From NCBI GenBank assembly GCA_016191815.1, contig JACPVI010000014.1, forward strand, positions 40,339 through 104,338: a stretch of 64,000 bases of DNA, read 5' to 3'. Below the pieces are notes generated by a model, which was not told the origin of the DNA, ran no database searches, and saw only the letters and a program-made list of their open reading frames with translations. Positions 26,186-33,949 of this stretch are shown here, in pieces. Within the stretch, counting starts at the first letter, position 1, and the number at the start of each line of letters is the position of its first letter. The position numbers and the translations under genes were made by a program. This DNA is from Myxococcales bacterium (GTDB lineage Bacteria; Myxococcota; Myxococcia; Myxococcales; Myxococcaceae).

Positions 26186-27523
26186 ATGCGGATCAAGCAG
26201 CGGCCCGAGGACTTCTCGGTCAAGGAGTCGTACCGGTTCGAGCCGGCGGAATCCGGAGCGTTCCGGGTGTACCTGATGGACAAGCAGAAGCTTTCCACCT
26301 TCGAGGCAGTGGAGCGCATCCGCGAGAGGTTCGGACTGCGCCCCGGCTCGGTCTCCTTCTGCGGGCTCAAGGACAAGCAGGGCCGCACCGAGCAGCTCAT
26401 CGCGGTGGAGGGCGCCGACGTCGACCTCCAGGAGCCGGATCTCCGGCTCAAGTACCTGGGCCGCGCCGTGCGCCGGCTCACCGCGGAGGACATCACCTCC
26501 AACCGGTTCTCGGTCACCGTCCGGGCGCTCACCTCCGCGGACGTCTCGCAGGTCGCGGTGTCGGCCGCCGAGGTCAACCGGCTGGGAGTGGTGAACTACT
26601 TCGACAGCCAGCGCTTCGGCTCGCTCAAGCACGGACAGGGCTTCGTCGCCAAGGATCTAATGCGGGGAGACTTCGAGGCGGCGCTGAAGAACCTCATGGC
26701 CAAGCCCTCTCCGCTCGATCGCTCCGAGGACGCCCAGGTGAAGAAGTACTGGCGGGACCACTGGGGAGAATGGCGACGGGAACCGCCCTTCGCCGCCGGC
26801 CGGCGCTACGCGCGCATCCTCGCGGCGCTCAGGCGCAACGGGAAGGACTTCAAGGGCGCCTTCCTGCAGATCGACTCCGCGTACCGCGCACTGCAGCTGT
26901 TCGCCTACCAGAGCTACCTCTGGAACGAGGGGGTGCGGCGGCTGTTGCAGCTGCTCCTTCCCAGAGAGCAGCTGTTCCCCATGCCGTACCAGGCAGGGAC
27001 GCTCCTCTTCCATCGGGACGCGAGCGCGGAGACGCTCCAGTTTCTCCGGAAGGCGAGCTTCCCCCTGCTCGCCCCCGGCTCCACCATCGGGGAGGGGCGC
27101 GTCCGCGAGGCAGTGGAGTGGGTGCTGGGAAAGGAGAAGCTGACGCTGGAGAAGCTTTTGGTCCCGGGCGCGGAGCGCATCCTCTTCTTCAAGCACGAGG
27201 ATCGCCCGGTGCTCGTCTACCCGCGCAAGCTGGTGCTGGGGAAGCCGGAGCCGGACGAGCTGAACCGGCCGCTGTTCAAGATGAACGTCGCCTTCACGCT
27301 GCCGCCCGGCTCCTACGCCACGTTGGTGGTGAAGCGGCTGTTTCGTTTCGCCTGGCGGGAGGAGGACGGGAGGGCTGAACCGAAACCGTCCCGCGCGCCC
27401 GAGCGGAGGCCGCCCGAGCGGAGGCCGCCCGAGCGGAGGTCCGAGGCTCCCGGCTTCCGCGCCCGGCAGCGCGCCCGCAAGGAGGCCAAGGAGCGCGCCC
27501 GCCGCAGCGGCCGATCCGACTGA
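26186..27523 (+). CDS. truD: tRNA pseudouridine synthase D (TruD family)
   Basis: About 445 residues from ATG 26186 (MRIKQRPEDFSVKE is the usual TruD N terminus; ATG 26150 would add 12 residues). The catalytic Asp is in FCGLKDKQGRTEQ at about residue 66. The Asn/Phe region ITSNRFSVTVRAL and the insertion-domain sequence VVNYFDSQRFGSLKHGQGFV are clear. TruD makes pseudouridine 13 in tRNA-Glu. The C terminus carries an extra basic tail with three ERRPP units (DNA tandem repeat 27398-27442) and an Arg/Lys-rich end, not part of the core fold. The tail is probably unstructured and may aid RNA binding, which is inference. A long upstream open frame overlaps the cyclase and is not coding. Confidence 0.92.
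   Translation: MRIKQRPEDFSVKESYRFEPAESGAFRVYLMDKQKLSTFEAVERIRERFGLRPGSVSFCGLKDKQGRTEQLIAVEGADVDLQEPDLRLKYLGRAVRRLTAEDITSNRFSVTVRALTSADVSQVAVSAAEVNRLGVVNYFDSQRFGSLKHGQGFVAKDLMRGDFEAALKNLMAKPSPLDRSEDAQVKKYWRDHWGEWRREPPFAAGRRYARILAALRRNGKDFKGAFLQIDSAYRALQLFAYQSYLWNEGVRRLLQLLLPREQLFPMPYQAGTLLFHRDASAETLQFLRKASFPLLAPGSTIGEGRVREAVEWVLGKEKLTLEKLLVPGAERILFFKHEDRPVLVYPRKLVLGKPEPDELNRPLFKMNVAFTLPPGSYATLVVKRLFRFAWREEDGRAEPKPSRAPERRPPERRPPERRSEAPGFRARQRARKEAKERARRSGRSD
27398..27442 (+). repeat. Three tandem 15-bp units inside truD
   Basis: Units at 27398-27412, 27413-27427 and 27428-27442 read CCCGAGCGGAGGCCG with changes only at the end of the last copy. They encode PERRP repeats in the C-terminal tail. 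In-frame length means copy number could vary without breaking the gene. Confidence 0.75.
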
Positions 27524-27539
27524 TCCTCTCCATGGATCG

Positions 27540-27917
27540 CTACCCGGTCGGCAGGGCCGCCAGCATGTCGAAGTGATCATCCGCGTGCTCGACCTCGACA
27601 CCGTGAGAACGAGCGCAGGCGAAGATCAGGATGTCCGTGGAGGGAATCGCCCGGCCGCTTCGCCTCGCGCGGCGCGCCAAGTCGTAGGCCGTGCGCCACA
27701 CCCGATCATCGATGGACAGCTCCGGAAGTACGGCCTCGTATTCGCCTAGGATCTTCCGCTCGCGCTCGTCGCCGACGCCGGCCCAGATCTCCAACCGGAC
27801 CATCGCGCACCAAGCAGCCTCCCCCGCACGCAGCAGACCCTCCACGCGCGCCCGAACTTCAGCCTCGCCCTTCGGCCGCATCTGGTGGACCCAGGCCGAC
27901 GTGTCGACCAGTTTCAC
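27540..27917 (-). CDS. vapC: VapC-type PIN-domain ribonuclease toxin
   Basis: 125 residues, typical VapC length. PIN acidic residues are all present: Asp5 in KLVDTSAW, Glu in AMVRLEIWAGVG, Asp in IPSTDILIFA, and Asp in EVEHADDHFDML at the C terminus. The family cleaves RNA (often tRNA) with Mg or Mn. Its start overlaps the stop of the antitoxin gene upstream by 4 bp, the standard vapBC arrangement. It converges with truD. Confidence 0.92.
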   Translation of the reverse strand: MKLVDTSAWVHQMRPKGEAEVRARVEGLLRAGEAAWCAMVRLEIWAGVGDERERKILGEYEAVLPELSIDDRVWRTAYDLARRARRSGRAIPSTDILIFACARSHGVEVEHADDHFDMLAALPTG

Positions 27918-28132
27918 GCCCGCTCCCGAATGTCTCGCTCCTCGAGCGCCTCGATGTCCTCGTTCCTCATCAGGGACCGGAAGGCTCCCGAGTGCTTGAC
28001 GAGGGCAGCCATCCGCTGCCGTCGGTTGAAGTCGCCAATGGCAGTGACGATCGCCTCGCGCTTGGTCTTCGCCTTGGTGAACCTGAGCAGTTGGCGAAAC
28101 TCGTCATCTGGAATATCAACAGTGGTTTTCAT
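27914..28132 (-). CDS. vapB: VapB-type antitoxin
   Basis: 72 residues. The N terminus MKTTVDIPDDEFRQLLRFTK, followed by AKTKREAIVTAIGDFNRRQR, is a ribbon-helix-helix domain of the type-II TA VapB/MetJ-Arc group (beta-strand TTVDIP, then two helices). The C-terminal tail (FRSLMRNEDIEALEERDIRE) is acidic and should wrap the toxin. Being first in the operon and a DNA binder, it is inferred to repress the promoter at 28139-28167. No Shine-Dalgarno is visible before the ATG. Confidence 0.9.
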   Translation of the reverse strand: MKTTVDIPDDEFRQLLRFTKAKTKREAIVTAIGDFNRRQRMAALVKHSGAFRSLMRNEDIEALEERDIRERA

Positions 28133-28138
28133 GATTCT

Positions 28139-28167
28139 AGACTAGCCACTTGAGGATTCCATATCAA
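28139..28167 (-). promoter_or_regulatory. Candidate vapBC promoter, possibly leaderless
   Basis: Minus strand: -35 TTGATA (28162-28167), 17-bp spacer, -10 TAGTCT (28139-28144). The ATG of vapB begins 6 bp after the -10, so transcription would start at or next to the start codon. The CTAGTCTAG repeat over the -10 could be a VapB operator. Matches are partial. Confidence 0.4.
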
Positions 28168-28476
28168 GGCAATCGGGAATCGACAGGCCCTGGGAATGGA
28201 CGGGAGCCCTCCCTCCGCCGATTCGCCAAGGCTAAAACGCACCGGCCGGGCCGGAGCGGCCACAAGTCCGCCGACTCACCCGGACAGGAAACGTGACTCG
28301 CTGTCTTTTTGGGTGGTTATGGAACGCAGACCGAGCTGGCGGCCGGCGCTCCCGTACGGCGGAGCCAAGGTGGCGGCGGCGCGCAATTGCAGGGCCTGGC
28401 GGTCGTACCCTGCTCCGTGCTCGCCACCTCGCAATCCCTTGATTACTTCCGCCGTTCCCGCATCGTCCTCTCCTTG
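28168..28476. other. Intergenic region upstream of the ECF sigma gene
   Basis: 309 bp between vapBC and the sigma-factor gene. Frames here are short and low-complexity. It should hold the sigma-factor promoter, but no pair of hexamers stands out, as might be expected if the ECF sigma autoregulates from a non-housekeeping promoter. Confidence 0.4.
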
Positions 28477-29037
28477 ATGGCCGAGGAAGGAGCGCTCCCC
28501 TGGAAGGCCGACGTGCAGGCGGCACGGCGGGGGGACCACCGGGCCTTCGCCTCCCTGGTGAGGAGCGTCCAGCGCCCGGTGTATGGGCTCTGCCTGCGGC
28601 TGCTCAGGAGCGAGGCGGAGGCCTCCGAGGTCGCTCAGGAGGCCTTCCTCCGCGCGTACCAGAACCTCCACCGCTACGACGAGGACAAGCCCTTCGACGT
28701 GTGGGTGGTGGCGATCGCGAGGAACCTGTGCGTGGACATCCTCCGGCGCCGCTCCCGCATGAAGACGGAGGAGCTTTCCGAGCTGAAGGACGCACTCCCC
28801 TCGCGCGAGAAATCGCAGGAAGAAGGCGCGATCGAGAAGCAGGAGCGTCTGTCCTTGGAATCTGCGGTGGCCACCTTGCCGCTGGAGGATCGTGAAGTGC
28901 TCGCGCTCTATTACGTGCAGAAGCGCACCACCAAGGAGATCGCCGGCGTGATGGGCGTGGCCCCGGGGACGATCATGGCGCGGCTCTTCCGCGCCCGAGA
29001 GAAGCTGCGAAGAGTGCTCAAGGAGCAGCCGTCATGA
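28477..29037 (+). CDS. ECF-type RNA polymerase sigma factor
   Basis: 186 residues from ATG 28477. Region 2 is at about 25-95 (HRAFASLVRSVQRPVYGLCL, EASEVAQEAFLRAYQNLHRY, FDVWVVAIARNLCVDILRRR) and region 4 at about 125-185 (LPLEDREVLALYYVQKRTTK, EIAGVMGVAPGTIMARLFRA). There is no region 1 or 3, which fits the ECF group. The last 4 bp overlap the start of the next gene, a likely anti-sigma factor. The set of sigma, anti-sigma and a membrane protein indicates a cell-surface stress pathway, which is inferred from context. The promoter consensus is unknown. Confidence 0.92.
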   Translation: MAEEGALPWKADVQAARRGDHRAFASLVRSVQRPVYGLCLRLLRSEAEASEVAQEAFLRAYQNLHRYDEDKPFDVWVVAIARNLCVDILRRRSRMKTEELSELKDALPSREKSQEEGAIEKQERLSLESAVATLPLEDREVLALYYVQKRTTKEIAGVMGVAPGTIMARLFRAREKLRRVLKEQPS

Positions 29038-29528
29038 GCGAGCCCGCCTGCCCTCCTCCGGAGGTCTTCTTCGACGAGCTGGCCGAGGGCCGCTCCTCCG
29101 CGCTCGAGCACGCCAAGGGCTGCGAGCGCTGCGCGGCGCTCTTGGAAGAGCACCGTCAGCTCGAGAAGGACCTCTCCCGTTTGGCCGATCCGCTTCCTCC
29201 GCCCGATTTCGTGCAACAGGTGATGGCCAAGGTGGCCGCCCAGCCGGCGCCGTTCAAGGCGGAGCTTCTGGTGGGGCTGGCGGTGATCGCCGTCGCGGTG
29301 GGGCTCGGGGCGCTCGCCTTCCTCGCTGGCGAGGGTGACCTCGGCAAGGCTGGGGTGGCCGTGGCCCAGGCGCTGGTGCTGCTCAGGGAGCTGGCGGTGG
29401 CGGCGGTGGCGGGCCTCGGGGCGGTCTGGCGCGCTGCGGCGTGGCCGCTGACCATCGCCACCGCGGGGACGCTGCTGGTCTGCCTCTGGGGTCTGGGGAG
29501 GCTCGCCCAGGTGAGGGTGAGATCATGA
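29034..29528 (+). CDS. Putative anti-sigma factor with zinc-finger-like HxxxCxxC motif
   Basis: 164 residues. The N terminus contains ALEHAKGCERCAALLEEHRQ, the HxxxCxxC core of zinc-containing anti-sigma domains. A linker then leads to a membrane segment (LLVGLAVIAVAVGLGALAFL), and a second hydrophobic region includes WPLTIATAGTLLVCLWGLG. It is inferred to hold the ECF sigma factor at the membrane until signalled. The gene is coupled by 4-bp overlaps both to the sigma gene and to the following gene. Confidence 0.82.
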   Translation: MSEPACPPPEVFFDELAEGRSSALEHAKGCERCAALLEEHRQLEKDLSRLADPLPPPDFVQQVMAKVAAQPAPFKAELLVGLAVIAVAVGLGALAFLAGEGDLGKAGVAVAQALVLLRELAVAAVAGLGAVWRAAAWPLTIATAGTLLVCLWGLGRLAQVRVRS

Positions 29529-30856
29529 TCCGCGCCACCGCACTGTCGGCCGCCATCGCCCTGCTCTGCTGCGCCGCCGCGCTGGCCTCCGAGGCGTCCC
29601 CAAAGACGGTGTCGCTCGAGTTCCGCGGGAAGCTGCGAGATGGACTGAGGGAAATCGCCTCCAAGGGCGGCATCAACCTGATCGCCACCGGCGAGCTGGA
29701 GGAGCCGGTGGAGATCCACCTTTCGGGCGTCTCGGCCGAGGAGGCCCTCTCCACCGTGGCCACCGCCTACAGGCTCAAGGTCCACCGGCAGGGCAGCATC
29801 TGGACGCTCCGGCCGATGACCGCCGAGGAGATTCTCCGGGCGGACTCCGAGCAGCGCGAGCCGCCCAAGGAGCCGGCCGCCGAGGGCGACCGAGCGCCCC
29901 AGCCCGCTGCGCCGCCCGAGGCAACCGAGAAAGTGGAAGCGGACGAGGAGGAGTCCCCCCTCCCGCCCAGCCGGGAGGAGCTTGGGCGGAAGGTCTCCGA
30001 GCTCAAGGCCAAGCTTCGCAGGCACGGCAAGGGCGAGAAGGCTGGCACCGGGTCGGTGGTGGTGGAGGACGGCCAGGTGGTGGACAGCGCGGTCGCCTTC
30101 GGCGGGAGCCTGACCATCGGCAGCGGCGCGGTGGTGGAGGACGACGCGGTGGCCTTCGGGGGCGATGTCATCCTCAAATCCGGATCGGTGGTGGAGGGCG
30201 ACGCCGTCGCCTTCGGCGGCCAGGTGCACAAGGAGGAAGGCGCGGTGGTGGAGGGCGACGAGGTTTCGATGGGCGGCGGCTCGCTCGGAGCGAGCGTGGC
30301 GCGGAAGATCCGCTCGGTCGGGCCCGGGCACGAAGACGAGCCGGAGGTGGAGCATCGCGGTCGAGGCTCCGGCTTCCCCGGCTTCTTCGTGCGCTTCGCG
30401 TTGCTGTTCGGGTTGGGGTTTCTGTTCACGATGTTCGCGCCCGCTCGGATGAAGCAGATCGAGGGCGAGCTGGCGCGGGAACCCTTGAAGTGCGGCCTCA
30501 CCGGGCTGGTCGGCGGGGTGGTGCTGCTCATGCTCACCGTGCTGCTCGCGGTGACGATCATCGGGATCCCGTTCGCGGTGGCGCTGGTGGTGGTGGTCGG
30601 AGTGCTGATCGCGATGGGCTTCTCGGCGGTGGCGGCGGAGGTCGGCGTGCGGCTGCCGGTGTTTCGCAGGAGCCGGACTCAGGCGCTGGTGCTGGCGCTG
30701 GGGCTCTTGGTGCTCTTGCTCGCCTCGGAGGTCCCGCTCTTGGGCCCCCTGGCAACCGCGGCGGTGATCCTGGTCGGGCTGGGAGCCATCATCCGGACCC
30801 GCCTGGGACAGCCCGGACGCGGAGTTCCCCAGCCCGAGGCTCCGCAGGCCGGCTGA
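29525..30856 (+). CDS. Membrane protein with secretin-type STN domain and bactofilin-like repeats
   Basis: 443 residues. Signal peptide (ALSAAIALLCCAAALASEA). STN-like domain at about 30-95 (VSLEFRGKLRDGLREIASKG, then GINLIATGELEEPVEIHLSG), as at the N termini of secretins and TonB-dependent receptors. Acidic/Pro-rich linker at about 105-150. Residues about 175-255 carry repeats of the type VVEGDAVAFGGxV, resembling polymer-forming/bactofilin beta-helices. After a linker there are four or more membrane segments (RFALLFGLGFLFTMFA, LTGLVGGVVLLMLTVLLAVT, ALVLALGLLVLLLASEVPLL). The combination is unusual. Its 4-bp overlap with the anti-sigma gene suggests it is a sensor or client of the sigma pathway. 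Confidence 0.72.
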   Translation: MIRATALSAAIALLCCAAALASEASPKTVSLEFRGKLRDGLREIASKGGINLIATGELEEPVEIHLSGVSAEEALSTVATAYRLKVHRQGSIWTLRPMTAEEILRADSEQREPPKEPAAEGDRAPQPAAPPEATEKVEADEEESPLPPSREELGRKVSELKAKLRRHGKGEKAGTGSVVVEDGQVVDSAVAFGGSLTIGSGAVVEDDAVAFGGDVILKSGSVVEGDAVAFGGQVHKEEGAVVEGDEVSMGGGSLGASVARKIRSVGPGHEDEPEVEHRGRGSGFPGFFVRFALLFGLGFLFTMFAPARMKQIEGELAREPLKCGLTGLVGGVVLLMLTVLLAVTIIGIPFAVALVVVVGVLIAMGFSAVAAEVGVRLPVFRRSRTQALVLALGLLVLLLASEVPLLGPLATAAVILVGLGAIIRTRLGQPGRGVPQPEAPQAG

Positions 30857-31053
30857 GAGCGCCCGAGCCAGGCGCAATCGGGACAAGCCCCCTGTGCCGT
30901 CTCGCCATGCCAAGCGAAGCCTGCCGGCTTGGGCGCGGCCTGGCAGCGGCGGAGCTTGACGGTGACCGGCCGGTATCGGTTACTGCGCCGCGCGGAGCCG
31001 AGCGGTTGGAAGGATGCGATGCACAGGCTCGTGTGGGCGGCTCAGGCGCCGCT

Positions 31054-32730
31054 GTGAAGGCGCGCCTCGCTGGCTGGCTGCTGATCCTCGCGGGAGTCGT
31101 CCCGTTGCTGGCGGGCCTCGGAAACGAGCTCCAGGAACCGGACCCCGCCCAGTACGCCGAAGTGGCGCGGCGGATGCTGGTGAGCGGCGACTTCGTCCAC
31201 CTCTCGGACAACTTCGGCGCGTTCTTGAACAAGCCCCCGCTCACGATGTGGCTGATCGCGGCTTCGGTCTGGCTCCTGGGAGCGAGCTCCGTGGCAGTGA
31301 GGCTTCCCTCGCTTTTGGCGGGGCTGGTGACGCTCTTCGCGGTGTCGCGAATCGGTCGCTCGCTCTGGGATGAGCACACCGGCAGGACGGCCTCCGGGCT
31401 CCTGGCCGGCTCGCTCGCCTTCCAGCTCATGATCGCCGACCCGAAGGTGGACATGATGCTGACGGCGATGATCTCCCTGGCGGTCTGGCTCGCCCTGGAG
31501 GCCAGGCGACGGCCGTGGGCGATGTGGCTCGCCTGGGGCGCGGGAGCGCTCGGGGTGCTCAGCAAGGGGCCGTTGGGGCTATGCGCGCCGATCGCGGCGG
31601 TGCTGCCGGAGGCAGTCCGCCGGCGCTGGGGATCCTCGGGCGGCGAGGCGGCCGGTGGCTTTTTCTCCCGGCTCGCGGTGCTGCGGCCGTTGTCGGGCCC
31701 GCTCCTCGCCGCAGCGGTGGCGGCGCCGTGGTACTGGGCGGTCTACGAAGAGCACGGCATCGGTGGCCCGAGGTTCCTCTTGTGGGAGCAGAGCTTCGGT
31801 CGCATCACGCAGCAGGGCGAGTATCGCGACAGCTCGACGCCGCTCTTCTTCGTTCACACCGCGCTCTGGGCGTTCCTGCCTTTCGCCCCCGTGCTGGCCT
31901 ATCAGATCGGGCGGCGGGCCTGGGCGCTGGCCCGGTCGAGGGCACTCCCGCATGACGAGTCGCGGGTGGTGTGGTGGTGGATGTTGGTGCCGCTTTCGGC
32001 TCTCTCTCTCTCCTCCTACAAGCTGCCGCAGTACCTCTTCTGGCTGGCGCCGCCGGCGGCGCTGATCGCCGCGAGGGGAATCGCCGAGGCGCCTGCGCGG
32101 GCGAGGGTGGTGTTGGAGTGGATTCTCCTCGCGGCCGGGCTGTTGGGGACGCTCGCCTGTGTGGGGGTGATGCTCTGGATCTTCCCCGCGGGGAGCGCCC
32201 TCGCAACGGCCGGGTGGTCGGCCGCGCTGGCCGCGCTCTTCCTGGGCGGCGCCCTGGTTGCGTGGAAGCTCGATGCACCGATCCGGACGGCCGCGCTTTG
32301 CGCGCTGGCGGTTCTCCCCTTGAACGCCTTCTTCGAGCTTCACCTCCACCCTTCCCTCACCCGCCACCAGCCAGGCCGGGAGATCGGCGAGGTCGTTCGG
32401 CGCGAGGATCCGCACGGGAAGGTACTGCCGTTCGCCATCACTGCGGGGATGAACAGCGCTGCGTTCTACGCCGAGCGCCCAGTGGTGGAGGTGGGACCGG
32501 AAGATCTCTCCCGCATCGCCGCCCGGGGAGAGGCAAGAGTGGCAGTCACGCAGGCGGATCACCTCGAGTCTTTGGCCGCCGCCGGCGTCGAGGTGACGCC
32601 GCTGCTCGAGCTTCCCCTCTACGGCACCAGCCGGCCCGGGCGAGAGTTCCTCGATCCGCGCACGCGCGAAGCGGTGAGCGCGAAGCTTGTCGTGGTGCGG
32701 TTGGCCTCCTCGCCCGCTGGTCGCCGATGA
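31054..32730 (+). CDS. GT-C (PMT/ArnT-like) glycosyltransferase
   Basis: 558 residues from GTG 31054. About a dozen membrane helices; the first periplasmic loop has EPDPAQYAEVARRMLVSGDF, with the conserved acidic pair of ArnT and protein-O-mannosyltransferase-like enzymes. FLNKPPLTMWLIAASVWLLG and ADPKVDMMLTAM follow, then SKGPLGLCAPIAA, typical of PMT_2 family proteins. The C terminus is a periplasmic alpha/beta domain (ITAGMNSAAFYAERPVVEVG). These enzymes move a sugar from a polyprenyl-phosphate donor to lipid A, glycan or protein. It converges with a GT4 gene 6 bp away. The substrate is unknown, but the local context is surface polysaccharide. Confidence 0.85.
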   Translation: MKARLAGWLLILAGVVPLLAGLGNELQEPDPAQYAEVARRMLVSGDFVHLSDNFGAFLNKPPLTMWLIAASVWLLGASSVAVRLPSLLAGLVTLFAVSRIGRSLWDEHTGRTASGLLAGSLAFQLMIADPKVDMMLTAMISLAVWLALEARRRPWAMWLAWGAGALGVLSKGPLGLCAPIAAVLPEAVRRRWGSSGGEAAGGFFSRLAVLRPLSGPLLAAAVAAPWYWAVYEEHGIGGPRFLLWEQSFGRITQQGEYRDSSTPLFFVHTALWAFLPFAPVLAYQIGRRAWALARSRALPHDESRVVWWWMLVPLSALSLSSYKLPQYLFWLAPPAALIAARGIAEAPARARVVLEWILLAAGLLGTLACVGVMLWIFPAGSALATAGWSAALAALFLGGALVAWKLDAPIRTAALCALAVLPLNAFFELHLHPSLTRHQPGREIGEVVRREDPHGKVLPFAITAGMNSAAFYAERPVVEVGPEDLSRIAARGEARVAVTQADHLESLAAAGVEVTPLLELPLYGTSRPGREFLDPRTREAVSAKLVVVRLASSPAGRR

Positions 32731-32736
32731 CCCGCC

Positions 32737-33846
32737 TCAGCGCCGGCCGTCCATCAGCGCCGACACCTCCGCGAGGAGCCCCGCCTGGAACCGCTCGCGC
32801 GAGAAGCGCGCCGCATTCGCCCGCGCCTGCGCCGGATCGAACCGCTGCTCCCAGGAGTCGAAGGCCTCCACCGCCCGGCAGACTGCCTCCGGGGTCTGGC
32901 GGTCGAAGAACAGACCAGTCGCTGGCGTGACGGTCTCGAGGGCGCCGCCGCGCTCGTAGGCGATCACCGGCCGGCCACACGCCTGCGCTTCGAGCGGAGT
33001 CAGGCCGAAGTCCTCCTCCCCGGTGAACACCAGGGCACGCGCTCCGCGGTACAGCTCCGGGAGCGACGCGTCGTCCACTTGCCCAAGCAGCTTCACGTTG
33101 GGCGGCAGCGAGCGGGCGATCCGCCGCTCGTCCTGGCCCGAACCGGCGAGCCACAGCGGAAGGCCGAGGCGTCGAAAGGCCTCCACTGCCAGATCCGCCC
33201 GCTTGTACGGCGCCAGCGCCCCGAGCCAGAGGAAATAGCTGCCCCGGCCGGATCCCTCGAGCGGCAGCGAGGTGAACCGCGAAAGCTCGACCGGAGGGTG
33301 CACCACCGCGGCCTGTCGCCCATAGAGCTCGGCGATCCTCCGGGCGATGTGGTGGCTGTTGGCGACGAAGCGGTCAACTCCCCGCGCGCTGCGCACGTCC
33401 CAGGCGCGGAGCCAGGGTCGCAGGGCAGCCGCGGCCGCGCGGACCGCCAGCGAGGCCCTGCCCGGGCCGAAGTAGTCGCCGAAACGGTCCCAGACGTACC
33501 GCATCGGCGCATGGACGTAGGAAAGGTGCCGGGCCCCCTCGGGCCGACGGATGCCCTTCGCCGCGCAGTGGCTGGAGGAGACGATCAGCTCGAAGCCCCG
33601 CAGATCCAGCGCTTCCACCGCGGCCGGGTACAGCGGCAGGAAATGACGGTGCCAGCGCCGGGCGAGCGGGAGCCGGTCCACGAACGAGGTGCGAATCCGC
33701 AAGCGCTCCACCCCGGGAGGCGCCGACCCCGGCTGCCATACCAGCGTGAAGACCTCCGCGGTGGGGAACAGCTCGCAGATCGCCTCCAGCACCTTCTCGC
33801 CACCCCGCGAGGCGACCAGCCAGTCATGGACCAGCGCCACCTTCAT
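32737..33846 (-). CDS. Family 4 glycosyltransferase
   Basis: 369 residues. The GT-B N terminus KVALVHDWLVASRGGEKVLE contains the glycine loop. SYVHAPMRYVWDRFGDYFG is a signature of the WbaZ-like mannosyltransferase subgroup. The C-terminal donor domain shows NSHHIARRIAELYGRQAAVV, SYFLWLGALAPYKRADLAV, and EEDFGLTPLEAQACGRPVIA (EX7E motif), the site of nucleotide-sugar binding. It is likely to add mannose or a similar sugar to O-antigen or exopolysaccharide. It diverges from a second GT4 gene across 103 bp. The specificity is inferred. Confidence 0.9.
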   Translation of the reverse strand: MKVALVHDWLVASRGGEKVLEAICELFPTAEVFTLVWQPGSAPPGVERLRIRTSFVDRLPLARRWHRHFLPLYPAAVEALDLRGFELIVSSSHCAAKGIRRPEGARHLSYVHAPMRYVWDRFGDYFGPGRASLAVRAAAAALRPWLRAWDVRSARGVDRFVANSHHIARRIAELYGRQAAVVHPPVELSRFTSLPLEGSGRGSYFLWLGALAPYKRADLAVEAFRRLGLPLWLAGSGQDERRIARSLPPNVKLLGQVDDASLPELYRGARALVFTGEEDFGLTPLEAQACGRPVIAYERGGALETVTPATGLFFDRQTPEAVCRAVEAFDSWEQRFDPAQARANAARFSRERFQAGLLAEVSALMDGRR

Positions 33847-33949
33847 CGGTCGAGCGTTGTAGCACCGCTGAGCCCTGCTACTGCGGCTGACTGCCGAGGC
33901 GTTCCCCGTCGGCTCGCAGGCGCCTCGATTCGGTGCTAACTGCCCCGGC

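Noticed and set aside
30956..30984. TTGACG-17-GTTACT promoter upstream of the GT-C gene
   Set aside because: Good -35 but only 3 of 6 at the -10; too weak to list.
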